A stretch of DNA of 64,000 nucleotides, from positions 31,602,501 through 31,666,500 of the forward strand of contig NC_080577.1 of assembly GCF_029962835.1 (NCBI RefSeq), written 5' to 3'. Below, piece after piece: positions 44,844 through 56,279 of this stretch. A model generated the notes under the pieces. That model did not search any database, had not been told where the DNA came from, and saw only the letters and a program-made list of their open reading frames with translations. The first letter of the stretch is position 1. Each line of letters starts with the position of its first letter. The stretch is from Magnolia sinica (Eukaryota; Streptophyta; Magnoliopsida; Magnoliales; Magnoliaceae). A program made the position numbers and the translations under genes.

Positions 44844-45600
44844 TTGAGTATCATCGTAAAATATAATTTTTTGCAACGACACAAAGGTTGCTGCAAATAA
44901 TTTTTTTTAGCGACAACTAGGTTAACTCATTGCGACAAATACAAACTAAAACTTTTTGCGACAAATGTAGTTTCATTGCGAAAGATTAAAGTATTTGCAA
45001 CAATATTGTAAATCATCATAAATAGTCCATGTTTTTACGACAGGCTGCAATTATCGTCATAATAACTTTTTCCACCAATTTTTCTTGAAAAATTACATAG
45101 AGGGAAAGACTTTTCGAGACGCATTTCAATTATCATCACTAATGTCCAGTTTATGCAATGAATTGAGTGTCATCGCAAAACATTATTTTTTACAACGACA
45201 CAAAAGTCGCTGCAAATAGTTTGTTTTAGTGACGACTAGGTTAACTCGTTGTAACAAATGTAGTTTCATTACGAAAGGTTAGAGTATTTGCAACAACATT
45301 GTAAATCATCGCAAATAATCAACGTTTTTTAGACAAGTTGCAATTATCATCACAAAAACTTCTCCCACCAATTTTTCCGACTACGTCAGAGTATTTGTAA
45401 AAATATTATAAATCGTCACCAATAATCAACATTTTTGTGACGAGCTACAATTATTGTTGCAAATACTTGTTGCACAAATTTTTTCACAAGAAATTATGTA
45501 ATGGAAAAGACTTTGCAATGCCTGGTTAAAGTCGTTGCAAAAACACTAAATTAGACTTTTTATGACAAATATAGTTTCAATCGAACGGTGGAAACGAATG
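44844..45600. repeat. CACTA-type subterminal-like repeats, continued (unit 1)
   Basis: Continues the region at 42331-42970 interrupted by the hAT element. Units include GCAACGACACAAAGG, CGACTAGGTTAACTCGTTG and TTTCATTGCGAAAG. Copied at 48204-48990 in unit 2. Confidence 0.6.
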
Positions 45601-45655
45601 CCTAATTAACCTCTCAATCACGTGGAATCCACTATTAATTTTTTCTAAAGAAAAC

Positions 45656-45720
45656 ACACTATAAGAAATTAATGTGATTTCCTAATGGATTTTTCCATTG
45701 GCTAAATAAAAAATCTTTGA
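45656..45720 (+). mobile_element. Possible truncated CACTA terminus
   Basis: CACTATAAGAAATTAATGTG is followed by TTTTTCCATTGGCTAAAT, the form of a CACTA end (CACTA start, GACGGATTTTTCCGTC-like subterminus). The second unit, at about 49052, has TGACGGATTTTTCCATTGG and so looks closer to the original. Only some 65 bases remain. Confidence 0.45.
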
Positions 45721-46159
45721 ATATGCTTAATTTTTTAATACACATCCTAAAATGAGCGGTACAAATGGATGAACGGTGTAGATATCCAACAGATCATCAA
45801 GGTGGGCTCTACGGTAGGGGTAACACCCACTAAGGTGTTACTCGGGTATGTAGCAACTTATCCACTCCCATCACATATCTCTCTCTTTAAGTAGTTTCAT
45901 GGGTAACACCCATTAAGCTAAGAACATAAGTAAACTCACACGTGATGTATGTGTCTAATCCACACCGTCCAGACATTTTAGTAGTGCATTTAATGAAATA
46001 GGGCTAAAATCTAAGCATATCCGAAGCCTAAGTGATCATCCCAAAGAACTAGTGGGAATTGAACTTGTACTATTGAAAACTTCTTGGGGGCCACAAAAGT
46101 TTTAGATCGATAAAAGTGATATTTAAGATTCCCTTCAGTTGCCTGTATACTCTTATGAA

Positions 46160-46650
46160 TAGTTTTCCTTCATCTATCTGTGTGCTCATCAATTAAATAG
46201 TGGAAACCAATATAGATTGCTTCATTAAGTTCCTGATCGACAATTGAATAGTGGGCATTACTGATGATCGGTTAATCGACTTTCTAATCAACAATCAGAT
46301 GACACGAAGTGTTGTTGAACATCTTATGAATGTCCAATTAATGATTGAAGAGTATAAACCACCATAAATCTTGTTATTAATTCCCCTATTGACGATGGAA
46401 TAGTGCACATCATCAATAATCGCTTGATCGACCTCCAATCAACAATCGAATGATACAAAGTGTTGTTGACCATCCGATCAACCTCCAATCCTTTATCGGA
46501 TGGTGGAAATCATCATACATCACTTCATCAAGTCTCCAATCAACAATCGAATGTTGCACATCACCAACAATCACAAGATCAACCTCTTGATCAATGATCG
46601 TACAACACAAATTGCTTTCGACCATCAGATCAACCTCCAATCATCGATTG
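46160..46650. repeat. Diverged ~60-90-base repeats (ATCAACCTCCAATCAACAATCG) unit 1
   Basis: Loose tandem copies contain GATCGACCTCCAATCAACAATC and GTGTTGTTGACCATC phrases. Copied at about 49530-50040. Confidence 0.65.
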
Positions 46651-46655
46651 AATGG

Positions 46656-47490
46656 TGGATGGATGGGATGGATGGATGGTTGGATGGATGGTTAAATGGA
46701 TGGATGTTTGGATGGTTGGATGGGATAGTTAGATGGATGGATAAATAGGATGGTTGGATGGTTGGTTGGATGGATGGTTGAATGGGATGGTTGGATGGAT
46801 CGATATGTGAATAGATGGGATGGATGGACAAATGAATGGGATAGTTGGGATGGATTGATGAGATGGATGGATGTTTGGATGGGATGGTTAGATGGTTGGA
46901 TGGACGGATCTGATGATTGGATGGATGGTTGGATAGATTGATCGATGGGATGGTTGGATGGGATGGATGAATGTTTGGATGATTGAATGGGATGGTTGGA
47001 TAGATTGATCGATGGAATGGATGGTTGGATGGAATGGATGGATGTTTGGATGGGATAGATAGATGGTTGGATGATTGGGATGGGAATGAATGGGTGGTTG
47101 TTTGGATGGATAGATGATATGGATAGATGGATGTTTTAATGATTGGATAGAATGAATGGATGGATGGGTTGGTTCGATGGATGGTTAGATGGATAGCTGG
47201 GATAGATGGATGAATGGATTGATGGGATGGGATGGATGGATGGATGGGGTGGTTATACTGATAGAAGGCATAGATGGATGGATGTTTTGATGATTGATGG
47301 GATGATTAGATGTATGAATGAGATAGTTGGATGTTGGATGGATGGATAGTGTGGTTGGATGGATAGATGGATAGATGGATGTTTGGATGACTAGATATAT
47401 AAATGGATGGAATGGTTGGATAGATAGATTGATGAATGTTTGGATGATTGTATGAGATGAATGGATGGTTGGATGGGGGATGAAATGAAT
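46656..47490. repeat. (GGAT)n-type tetranucleotide satellite, unit 1
   Basis: About 830 bases of variable GGAT/GGTT/GGGAT repeats. All frames over it are low complexity (MDGWLDGW or HPSNHPSI) and are not genes. Confidence 0.95.
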
Positions 47491-47674
47491 GAGGCTCCGA
47501 CGGGCCACTAAGGGGCCAACAAAATGTATGAATTCTATCCACACCGTCCATCCATTTATATATATCATTTTAGAGTATGACCCCAAAAATAACGAAGATC
47601 CAATGCTCAAATGGACCACAAAGTGGGGATTAAAGTCCTATCATTGAAAAATTCTTGGGGGCCACAAAAGTTTT

Positions 47675-48203
47675 GTAGATCTTTAACTGAATCACAGTTA
47701 CTTTAACTAACCATAGTTAACCTGAGCAGTTTTTATTCACGCCATCTCCTTCTAGCTTTCTTCTTGACGAGGAGATCAATAAATTTGCGAGTTTGATAGA
47801 AATATTTGCATAACCGTGGCAGCACTATGACAGAAGAGGATGGATAGGTCTGGAACCTAGTAATTTTGGGACTTTTGCAGTTAAGTCCCTCTCCATGGTC
47901 GGAGAGCTTTTTTATCAGATGTAGCATTTCAGCCAATCAGGAAGGAAAAATAGTACTATGGCGTATTGTTCTCATGGCTATTTTAATTTGGACTGACCCT
48001 AACCATGCTTAATCTGATCCGACTCAGTTTTCTTAACCGAATCGAACTCGGATCGGATCAGGTAAAGTACATTTCGGGTAGGTCCGAGTCAGGTGACCCG
48101 GATTTAGATCCGGATCGGATCGAGTTCGGATCTGACGATTGAGATTTCGGATCGGCCCGAGTTGAACCCAACCCGATCCGATCAGGACCGATGCCCAGCT
48201 CTA
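47675..48203. mobile_element. Truncated second copy of the hAT right end
   Basis: Matches 44307-44835, including the TGCCCAGCTCTA terminus. It lacks the left terminus and the UGT fragment because the duplication started inside the element. Confidence 0.92.
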
Positions 48204-50046
48204 GTGACGACTTGAGTGTCATCGTAAAATATAATTTTTGGCAACGACACAAAGGTCGTTGCAAATAATTTGTTTTAGCAACAACTAGGTTAACTCATTG
48301 TGACAAATACAAACTGAAACTTTTTGCGACAAATGTAGTTTCATTGTAAAAAATTAAAGTATTTGCAACAATATTGTAAATCATCGTAAATAGTCAATGT
48401 TTTTACGATAGGCTGTAATTATCGTCATAAAAACTTTTTCCACCAATTTTTCTCGAAAAATTACATGGAGGGAAAGACTTTTCGAGACGCATTTCAATTA
48501 TCATTGCGAATGTCCAGTTTATGCAATGAATTGAGTGTCATCGCAAAATATTATTTTTTACAACGACACAAAAGTCGCTGCAAATAGTTTGTTTTAGTGA
48601 CGACTAGGTTAACTCGTTGCAACAAATACCAACTAAAATTTTTTACGACGAATGTAGTTTCATTATGAAAGGTTAGAGTATCTGCAACAACATTGTAAAT
48701 CATCGCAAATAATCAATGTTTTTTAGAAAAGCTGCAATTATCATCACAAAAACTTTTCCCACTAATTTTTCCGACTACGTTAGAGTATTTGTAAAAACAT
48801 TATAAATCGTCGCCAATAATCAACATTTTTGCGACGAGCTATAATTATTGTTACAAATACTTGTTGCACAAATTTTTTCACAAGAAATTATGTGATGGAA
48901 AAGACTTTGCAATGACTGGTTAAAGTCGTTGCAAAAACACTAAATTAGACTTTTTATGACAGATATAATTTCAATCGAACGGTGGAAACGAATGTCTAAT
49001 TAACCTCCCAATCACGTGGAATCTACTATTAATTTTTTCTAAAGAAAACACACTATAAGAAATTAATGTGATTTCCTGACGGATTTTTCCATTGGCTAAA
49101 TAAAAAATCTTCGAATATGCTTAATTTTTTAATACACATCCTAAAATGAGCAGTACAAATGGATGGACGGTGTAGATATCTAACAGATCATCAAGGTGGG
49201 CTCTACGGTAGGGGTAACACCCACTAAGGTGTTAGTCGGGTATGTAGCAACTTATCCACTCCCATCACATATCTCTCTCTTTAAGTGGTTTCATGGGTAA
49301 CACCCATTAAGCTAAGAACATAAGTAAACTCACACGTGATGTATGTGTCTAATCCACACCATCCAGACATTTTAGTAGTGCATTTAATGAAATAAGGCTA
49401 AAATTTAAGCATATCCGAAGCCTAAGTGATCATCCCAAAGAACTAGTGGGAATTGAACTTGTACTATTGAAAACTTCTTGGGGGCCACAAAAGTTTTAGA
49501 TCGATAAAAGTGATATTTAAGATTCCCTTCAGTTGTCTGTGTACTCTTATGAATAGTTTTCCTTCATCTATCTGTGTGCTCATCAATTAAACAGTGGAAA
49601 CCAACATAGATTGCTTTATTAAGTTCCTGATCGACGATCGAATAGTGTGTATTATTGATGATCGCTTGATCGACTTCCTAATCAACAATCAGATGACACA
49701 AAGTGTTGTTGAACATCTGATGAATGTCCGATTAATGATTGAGCGGTATAAACCACCATAAATCTTGTTATCAATTTCCCTATTGACGATGGAATGGTGC
49801 ACATCATCAATAATCGCTTAATCGACCTCCAATCAACAATTGAACGATACAAAGTGTTGTTGACCATCCGATCAACCTCCAATCCTTTATCGGATGGTGG
49901 AAATCATCATACATCACTTCATCAAGTCTCCAATCAACAATCGAATGTTGCACATCACCAACAATCACAAGATCGACCTCCCGATCAATGATCGTACAAC
50001 AAAAATTGCTTTCAACCATCAGATCAACCTCCAATCATCGATTGAA

Positions 50047-50875
50047 TGGTGGATGGATGGGATGGATGGATGGTTGGATGGATGGTTAGATGGATGGATG
50101 TTTGGATGGTTGGATGGGATAGTTAGATGGATGGATAAATAGGATGGTTGGATGGTTGGTTGGATGGATGGTTGAATGGGATGGTTGGATGGATCGATAT
50201 GTGAATAAATGGGATGGATGGACAAATGAATGGGATAGTTGGGATGGATTGATGAGATGGATGGATGTTTGGATGGGATGGTTGGATGGTTGGATGGACG
50301 GATCTGATGATTGGATGGATGGTTGGATAGATTGATCGATGGGATGGTTGGATGGGATGGATGGATGTTTGGATGATTGGATGGGATGGTTGGATAGATT
50401 GATCGATGGAATGGATGGTTGGATGGAATGGATGGATGTTTGGATGGGATGGATAGACGGTTGGATGGTTGGATGGTTGGATGGTTGGGATGGGAATGAA
50501 TGGGTGGTTGTTTGGATGGATAGATGATATGGATAGATAGATGTTTTAATGATTGGATAGAATGAATGGATGAATGGGTTGGTACGATGGATGGTTAGAT
50601 GGATAGCTGGGATAGATGGATGAATGGATGGATGGGATGGGATGGATGGATGGATGGGGTGGTTGTACTGATAAAAGGCATAGATGGATGGATGTTTTGA
50701 TGATTGATGGGATGATTAGATGTATGAATGAGATGGTTGGATGTTGGATAGATGGATAGATGGATTTTTGGATGACTAGATATATAAATAGATTGAATGG
50801 TTGGATAGATAGATTAATGAATGTTTGGATGATTGTATGAGATGAATGGATGATTGGATGGGGGATGAAATGAAT
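50047..50875. repeat. (GGAT)n-type tetranucleotide satellite, unit 2
   Basis: Duplicate of the array at 46656-47490, with small gains and losses of repeat units; for example the GGTTGGATGGTTGGATGG run near 50460 is longer here. Confidence 0.95.
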
Positions 50876-50884
50876 GAGGCTCCG

Positions 50885-51299
50885 ACGGGCCACTAAGAGG
50901 CCAACAAGATGTATGAATTCTATCCACACCGTCCATCCATTTATATATATCATTTTAGAGTATGACCCCAAAAATAATGAAGATCCAATGCTCAAATGGA
51001 CCACAAAGTGGGGATTAAAGTCCTATCATTGAAAAATTCTTGGGGGCCACAAAAGTTTTGGATTAAGATGATATTTACTTTTTCACTTCGTCCAGGTGTG
51101 TATGACCATATCAACAGGTTGGATGGCAAATAAACAATATGGTGGACCCTAAAAAGGTATCAATGGTGGCCATCCTTAGCACTACTCCCTGTGGTGTGGT
51201 CCCCTTGATACATAGATATGCCTTTTTTTTTTAATCTACCATAAACTAAAATGATATGAAAAAATAAATAGGCAGTGTGGATAAAATTCATACATCTCT
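50885..51299. repeat. Foldback element 1 (carries the duplication breakpoint)
   Basis: The left arm has CCACACCGTCCATCCATTTA then ATCATTTTAGAGTATGACCC. The right arm near 51250-51295 is its reverse in diverged form (AAAATGATATGAAAAAATAA, AGTGTGGATAAAATTCATAC). The tandem duplication ended at 51059, in the middle part. A second arm fragment follows at 51300-51360. Confidence 0.7.
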
Positions 51300-51469
51300 T
51301 TAAACTGATGGACGGTGCGTATACAAAACATACATCATGGTGGGACCCACATAACTAGTGACGTCACTTCAGTAGGAGTCTTGCTCCTCTACCTGTCATA
51401 GGTGAAAGCTCCTCTACCTATCAGCAGGTGAAACCGGATTGCATACTAAGTTACTCGGTACGCTTTTCA

Positions 51470-51890
51470 CGTACTGAGTAAACTCAGTTGGGACCCACGC
51501 CATACATCCATTTTTCTAGATAATTTTAGTGGTTGAGCCAAAAATTGAAGCATGCCCTGAGCTCAAGTGGACCACACCACAAGAAACAGTGGGAATAATG
51601 ACTTCCACCGTTGAAACCTTAGTACACATTGATGTTTATTTGTCATCCAACCTATTCATAAGATCACACATACATGGATAAAAGGAAAACACAAATAATA
51701 GATTGATCCAAAACTTCCCTGGCCCCCAAGAAATTTTCAACGGTATAATTTCAATTCACACTGTTTCACGTGGTGAGGTCCACTTGAGATTTAGATATAC
51801 TTCGTTTCTAGGCTGGACCCTTGAAATTATCTTTTAAAATGGATGGACAGCATGGATGAGACACATACATCATGGATGGCCCACAGAGCA
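51470..51890. repeat. Foldback element 2
   Basis: About 420 bases, left arm CATACATCCATTTTTCTAGA, right arm AAAATGGATGGACAGCATGG and ACATACATCATGG. It is preceded by CGTACTGAGTAAACTCAGTTGG. The middle has the paired phrases CCACCGTTGAAACC and TTTTCAACGGT. Confidence 0.75.
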
Positions 51891-52009
51891 CCTACTACTA
51901 GCCATTGGCTAGTGGCAGGGTGAGCCAAGCCATTTCCTCCAAAAGCGGATGGTCCTGATTCAGATGGATTTCCCTACGAAACCTTCGGGGGAAGTTGCTA
52001 CGTAGGAAA

Positions 52010-52276
52010 CTAGATGGCGCCAACGTAATGTTTGTGCAAAATCCACACCACCCATTCTTTTTGTGAGCTTATTTTAAGACATGGAACCAAAAACGACTAT
52101 GATCCAAGACTCGAGTGGCCCCACGAATATTTCAATTGTGGACGTTCAATCCTCACGTTTTTGGCCCACTTGATTATTGGATCCAGTTCATTTTTAGTCT
52201 CGTGTCTTAAAATGAGCTCACAAAACTGATGGGCGGGATGGATTTTGCACAAACATTTCAGTGGCGCTACTTAGGT
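52010..52276. repeat. Short foldback element 3 (about 265 bp)
   Basis: The arms pair GTGAGCTTATTTTAAGACATGG near 52061 with CGTGTCTTAAAATGAGCTCAC near 52200. The outer text AATGTTTGTGCAAAATCC pairs with GGATTTTGCACAAACATT. This is a near-perfect long hairpin. Confidence 0.85.
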
Positions 52277-52639
52277 TTTCAGCGCTCGAACGTCTTGCCA
52301 ATGTTTTTGCAGAAAATATGCATCCTCTAATCCGTGCGCCGTTTACAACGGATGTACGTTACGTAGCGCTCGTGGACGTTATTCCTGCTCCTAGAATTAA
52401 AAAGTTGCATCCAACTCTCCGTCCTCTCGTTAAGAAGATGAGAGGTTTTGAACCGTAGAGTACAAAGAGAAGTCCGCATCAAAGCAGTGGCCAGGTTCAA
52501 TTGGTGATCTCTGTACGTGTTTCTCCTCTGAGTTATACCTGTCTTTTGAGGCAAGTATGTTAGCAATGGACCCTACTATATGAATGATTTGACTCTTGTG
52601 ATCCATCTAAGATTTTTGATCTGCCTCATTTACGGGACA

Positions 52640-53110
52640 AAAAGAATAATGTATAAAAATGAATGAACGGTGTAGATGAAACGTAGATCATGGTGGGGCC
52701 TCATAACACCGACTACTGTCCACTTGGCTAGTGGCAACGTCACTGGCTGAACCAGGTCTCCGTCGATCACACCATCCGAAGCAGCGGTGCTAAGGACGCC
52801 CAACGTTGAAACCTTCTTAGGGCACCCCCACTGTTGAAACCTTCTTAGGGACCACTGTATCGTTTATTTTCCTTCCAACCCCTTGATATGGTCATAAACA
52901 CCCGGATGGAGTGAAAAAATAATATTATCTTGATCCAAAACTTCTGTGGCCCCTGTGAATTTTTCAACGGTATCAATTTAATCTCCACCATGTGGTCATT
53001 TGTGACTTTTATTTTCACTATTTTTAGAATAATATTTTAAAATAATATGGAAAAAAGTAAACAGACGGTGTGGATAAATTTCATACATCACAGAGGCTGC
53101 TCAGTGGCAC
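52640..53110. repeat. Partial foldback copies
   Basis: A right-arm fragment at 52640-52710 is followed by the middle and right arm of another copy (52786-53110), with a short direct duplication of GTTGAAACCTTCTTAGGG at 52805 and 52832. The left arms are missing. Confidence 0.6.
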
Positions 53111-53187
53111 TTTGAGTCCCAGCCTATCCCGAGCTCCAGACAGGCCGGGTTAGTAACTGAGTTACTCGGTACGCTCTCATCGTACCA

Positions 53188-53658
53188 TGTAAACTCTGTT
53201 GGGCCCATTGTCAATGAACTTGGTTTATCCACGCCGTCCATCTATTTTTCTAGATAATTTTAGTGGTTGATCCCCAAATTTAAGCATATCCAAAGCTCAA
53301 GTGGGCGATACTATAGTAAATAGTGGAAGTATTGATTTCCACCGTTGAAACCTTCCTAAGGCCCACAGTGAAATTTTCTTCTCATCCAACCTGTTCATAA
53401 GATTACACAGACACGGATGAAGGGAAAAAACAAATATCAGCTAAAAAAAACAAATATCAGCTTGATCTCAAACTTACATGAACCCCAAGAACTTTTCAAC
53501 GGTATATGTTTAATTCTCACGGTTTCGGGTGGTGTGGTGCATTGATCTTGGATATGATTTATTTTTGGGTAGAACTTCTAAACGTTATGATAAAATGGAT
53601 GGAAGGAGTGGATAAAATGTATGAGTGACGGTGGGCCCTACAGAGTTTACTCAGTACG
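53188..53658. repeat. Foldback element 4
   Basis: The left end TGTAAACTCTGTTGGGCCC and right end GGGCCCTACAGAGTTTACTC are inverted copies. The middle contains a small direct repeat, AAACAAATATCAGCT, at about 53429 and 53448. Confidence 0.8.
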
Positions 53659-53765
53659 CAATCCGCTTCCCCAAACCGCGCGATTGGCTGGTGTAGGTAC
53701 GTGTCCTGTGCGAAGACAGGAAACGGATTGGCTACTTCCCCTGACACCGGCCCGGTGGGCGGTGA

Positions 53766-54213
53766 TCGGTGCTTTGTAGGCCCTAACATGATGTATGTGT
53801 TTCATCCATTCTGTTCATCCATTTTTATAGATCATTTTAATTCTTGATTCAAAAATTGAGAGGGATATATATCTCAGGAGGACCACACTACAGGAAAACA
53901 GCAGTGATTGGATATCCACCATTAAAATCCTCCTAATGCCCACTGTACTGTTTACTTGACATCGAATCTGTTGATTAGGTCATACAGATCCAGATGAAGG
54001 GAAAAAAACAAAGATCAGCTTAATTTAAAACTTTTATTGCCCCCCAAAAAAATTTAATGGTTGACGTTAATTCAACACTGTTTCTTATAATGAGGTCCAC
54101 TTGAGATTGGGATTTTTATTTTATTTTTTTGGTCTCATACCATAAAATGATATAGAAAAATAGGTGGATGGCATGGATGGAACACATACATCATGGTGGA
54201 GCTCACAGAGCAC
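53766..54213. repeat. Foldback element 5
   Basis: The left arm ATGATGTATGTGTTTCATCC and right arm GGAACACATACATCATGG are inverted copies. Inner arms include TTATAGATCATTTTAA and AAAATGATATAGAAAAA. Confidence 0.8.
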
Positions 54214-54330
54214 CAAACACTAACCACTTGCTGGTGGGAGGGGCAGTAGCCAATCCATTTCCGCGGAGAGGAGTGCTGACGCTCTCGGAGCTCCGAGTTG
54301 TACTAATGAGTCAAAGGAGTCCAAAGTTAC

Positions 54331-54752
54331 GTAGCCCCAAAATGATGTATTTATTATATTACACTGTTCATCCATTTATCGAGATCATTTTAAAGTATTA
54401 TCCAAAAAATGAATGATATCCAAGGATCAACGGGACCACACCACAAATAGCAGTGGAGATAATGATTTTCACAGTAAAAAATTTCTAATTGGGCCATATT
54501 GTGTATTTTCCATCCAATTTGTTCATAAGGTCACGAAGACCTGGATGAAGAGGAAAAACAAATTTCATATTGATCCAAAACTTCTGTGAACCCCAACAGG
54601 GTTTCAATGGCAGACGTTCAATACCCCACTACTTTTTGCAGTGTGGTCCACATGATCGTTAGATCTGTCTTGTTTTTCATCTCAAGTCTGACGACAAGCT
54701 AGAAAAATGGATGGACTGTTTGGATATAATACATACCTCATGATGGGACCCA
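54331..54752. repeat. Foldback element 6
   Basis: Left arm ATGATGTATTTATTATATTA, right arm TATAATACATACCTCATGA. The middle has GGACCACACCACA against GTGTGGTCCACATGATC. Confidence 0.75.
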
Positions 54753-54875
54753 CGGAACTTGCTAACGTCAATACACCAGCTATATAGCTGATGTGTGGTA
54801 CACCAGGTGCGCGGATCAGCCGAAGCGGATTTCCTGCTAAAGCCTCTCACGGGGAGCTCCTCGGCAAGGATGAGG

Positions 54876-55119
54876 GGTGGGGCCCATCACGATGTTTCTG
54901 AGAAATCTACCAAGTTCATCTGCTTTTCAAGCTTTTTTTTAGGACATGCGACCAAAACTAAAATGGATCCACCATGATGTTTCTAAATCCCTGCTGTTTC
55001 CTTTTGTGTGGAACACTTGAGCTTTGGATCTACCTCATTTTTGGTCTCATGTACTAAAATGAGTTCTAAAAACGGATTGACAGATGGATTTTTCACAAAC
55101 ATCTCAGTAGGCCCCACCC
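54876..55119. repeat. Short foldback element 7 (about 245 bp)
   Basis: The left end GGTGGGGCCCATCACGATG and right end CATCTCAGTAGGCCCCACC are inverted. Same short subfamily as 52010-52276. Confidence 0.75.
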
Positions 55120-55204
55120 AGCATCCTTACACACCACCTCCCGGATTAGCTAGCTACTGACAGGTCAAGGGAAGCGGATTGCTTAGTAACTCACTACGCT
55201 TAGT

Positions 55205-55652
55205 TTATTGAGTAAACTCTGTAAGGTCAACCATGATTTATGTATTTTATCTGCTTAGTTCATCCATTTTTCTAGAAAATTTTAGGGCTTGAGCCCAAAA
55301 ATGAAGCATATAAAATGTTCATATGGACCGCACCACTGGAAATAGTTGAATTGAACTTCTATTCTCGGGGGACACAGAAGTTTTGGATCAAGCTTATATT
55401 TGTGTTTTCCGTTCATCCATGTCTGTATGATCTTATGAATAGATTGGATGGCAAATAAACATCACTTTGGGGCCTAAAAATGTTTCAACGGTGGAAATCA
55501 TTATCCCCACTATTTCCTGTGGAATGATCCTCTTGATCTTTGGATATGCTTCAAGTTTGGGCTCAACTCCTTAAATTAGATGGAAAAACGGATGGATGGC
55601 GTGGATAGACTACATACATTCAAGGTGGGCCCAACTGAGTTTACTCAGTACG
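55205..55652. repeat. Foldback element 8
   Basis: The left end TTGAGTAAACTCTGTAAGG and right end CCCAACTGAGTTTACTCAG are inverted. The middle includes TTGGATGGCAAATAAACATC. Confidence 0.8.
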
Positions 55653-55657
55653 ATAAG

Positions 55658-55740
55658 GGGGTGTTTGGTGCATGAACTTAAGTGGGATTACATGGGATGG
55701 AATTGCAATGTAGGTAATAATTATGGACGTTAGGGATTAA
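55658..55740. mobile_element. Possible truncated DNA-transposon end (GGGGGTGTTTGG)
   Basis: GGGGGTGTTTGGTGCATGAA resembles PIF/Harbinger-type ends, but no partner end was found. Confidence 0.25.
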
Positions 55741-55759
55741 CAGCAGACGAAGCATGTTT

Positions 55760-56022
55760 TAGGGCCATTAGCTTTAAATCTGGCTATGTCCGTGGTCTCG
55801 GGCATGGGGAGGTGCTTGCATCGAGCCATCGTAGCCATGCTAATGTAGATAAGGCTAAAGGAGGGCTAAGCAAGCAGAGGCAACGTCGGTTGAGCTTAGG
55901 ACTAAGGTTTAGGTCATGCGAGAGACGATAAATGATTTGAAGACACAACAGGCTCAGTTGGAGAAGATGTTGGATACCCTCATGTCACAGCAACCCCAAT
56001 CACATCCTCAGTGGTAAGTTGA
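55760..56022 (+). pseudogene. CACTA (En/Spm) ORF1 fragment, Transposase_24-like
   Basis: From 55772 the plus strand reads FKSGYVRGLGHGEVLASSHR, matching the GYVRGLG-G.. motif near the end of Transposase_24 proteins. A basic stretch (KQRQRRLSLGLRF) follows, and after a frameshift the coiled-coil-like LKTQQAQLEKMLDTLMSQQP to a stop at 56015-56017. The last bases, GTGGTAAGT, could also be a splice donor. It is a gene end left from a CACTA element and is not functional. Family assignment is by motif only. Confidence 0.65.
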
Positions 56023-56279
56023 ATGTCATATTTAAATTATACAAGTAGTATAAAATAGTCATTAATAATATTTTATTTTAATTATTTTACAGATTTTTCT
56101 ACAGATTTTGGACATGTGTACTTTTTTTGTGTTATGGATAATTATAAATTTAATTTTAATTAAACTAAATTATTTTTATATTTCAATGGATAATGATGCA
56201 TAGTGATTAATACAGGTTATTTTGTTTGATTGAGTTGGTTCAAACAAAAAAATTATTTTAAAAAATATTTGTATTAGGG

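Larger units (their letters stand above)
44307..47674. repeat. Tandem segmental duplication, unit 1
   Basis: Starts GTAGATCTTTAACTG within the hAT element and ends CACAAAAGTTTT. The whole stretch is repeated head-to-tail from 47675 with high similarity (well over 90 percent by eye). The offset between starts is 3368 bases. Confidence 0.95.
47675..51059. repeat. Tandem segmental duplication, unit 2
   Basis: Same order as unit 1: right part of the hAT element (47675-48203), CACTA-like repeats, a short CACTA terminus, 60-90-base repeats, (GGAT)n array and the left arm of a foldback. It continues beyond 51059 into the right arm of that foldback, which unit 1 lacks, so unit 2's right side is the ancestral junction. 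Confidence 0.95.

Noticed and set aside
46500-47619. Open frames with MDGWLDGW or HPSNHPSI repeats in the GGAT array
   Set aside because: They are translations of a tetranucleotide repeat, appear on both strands and have no composition typical of plant genes.
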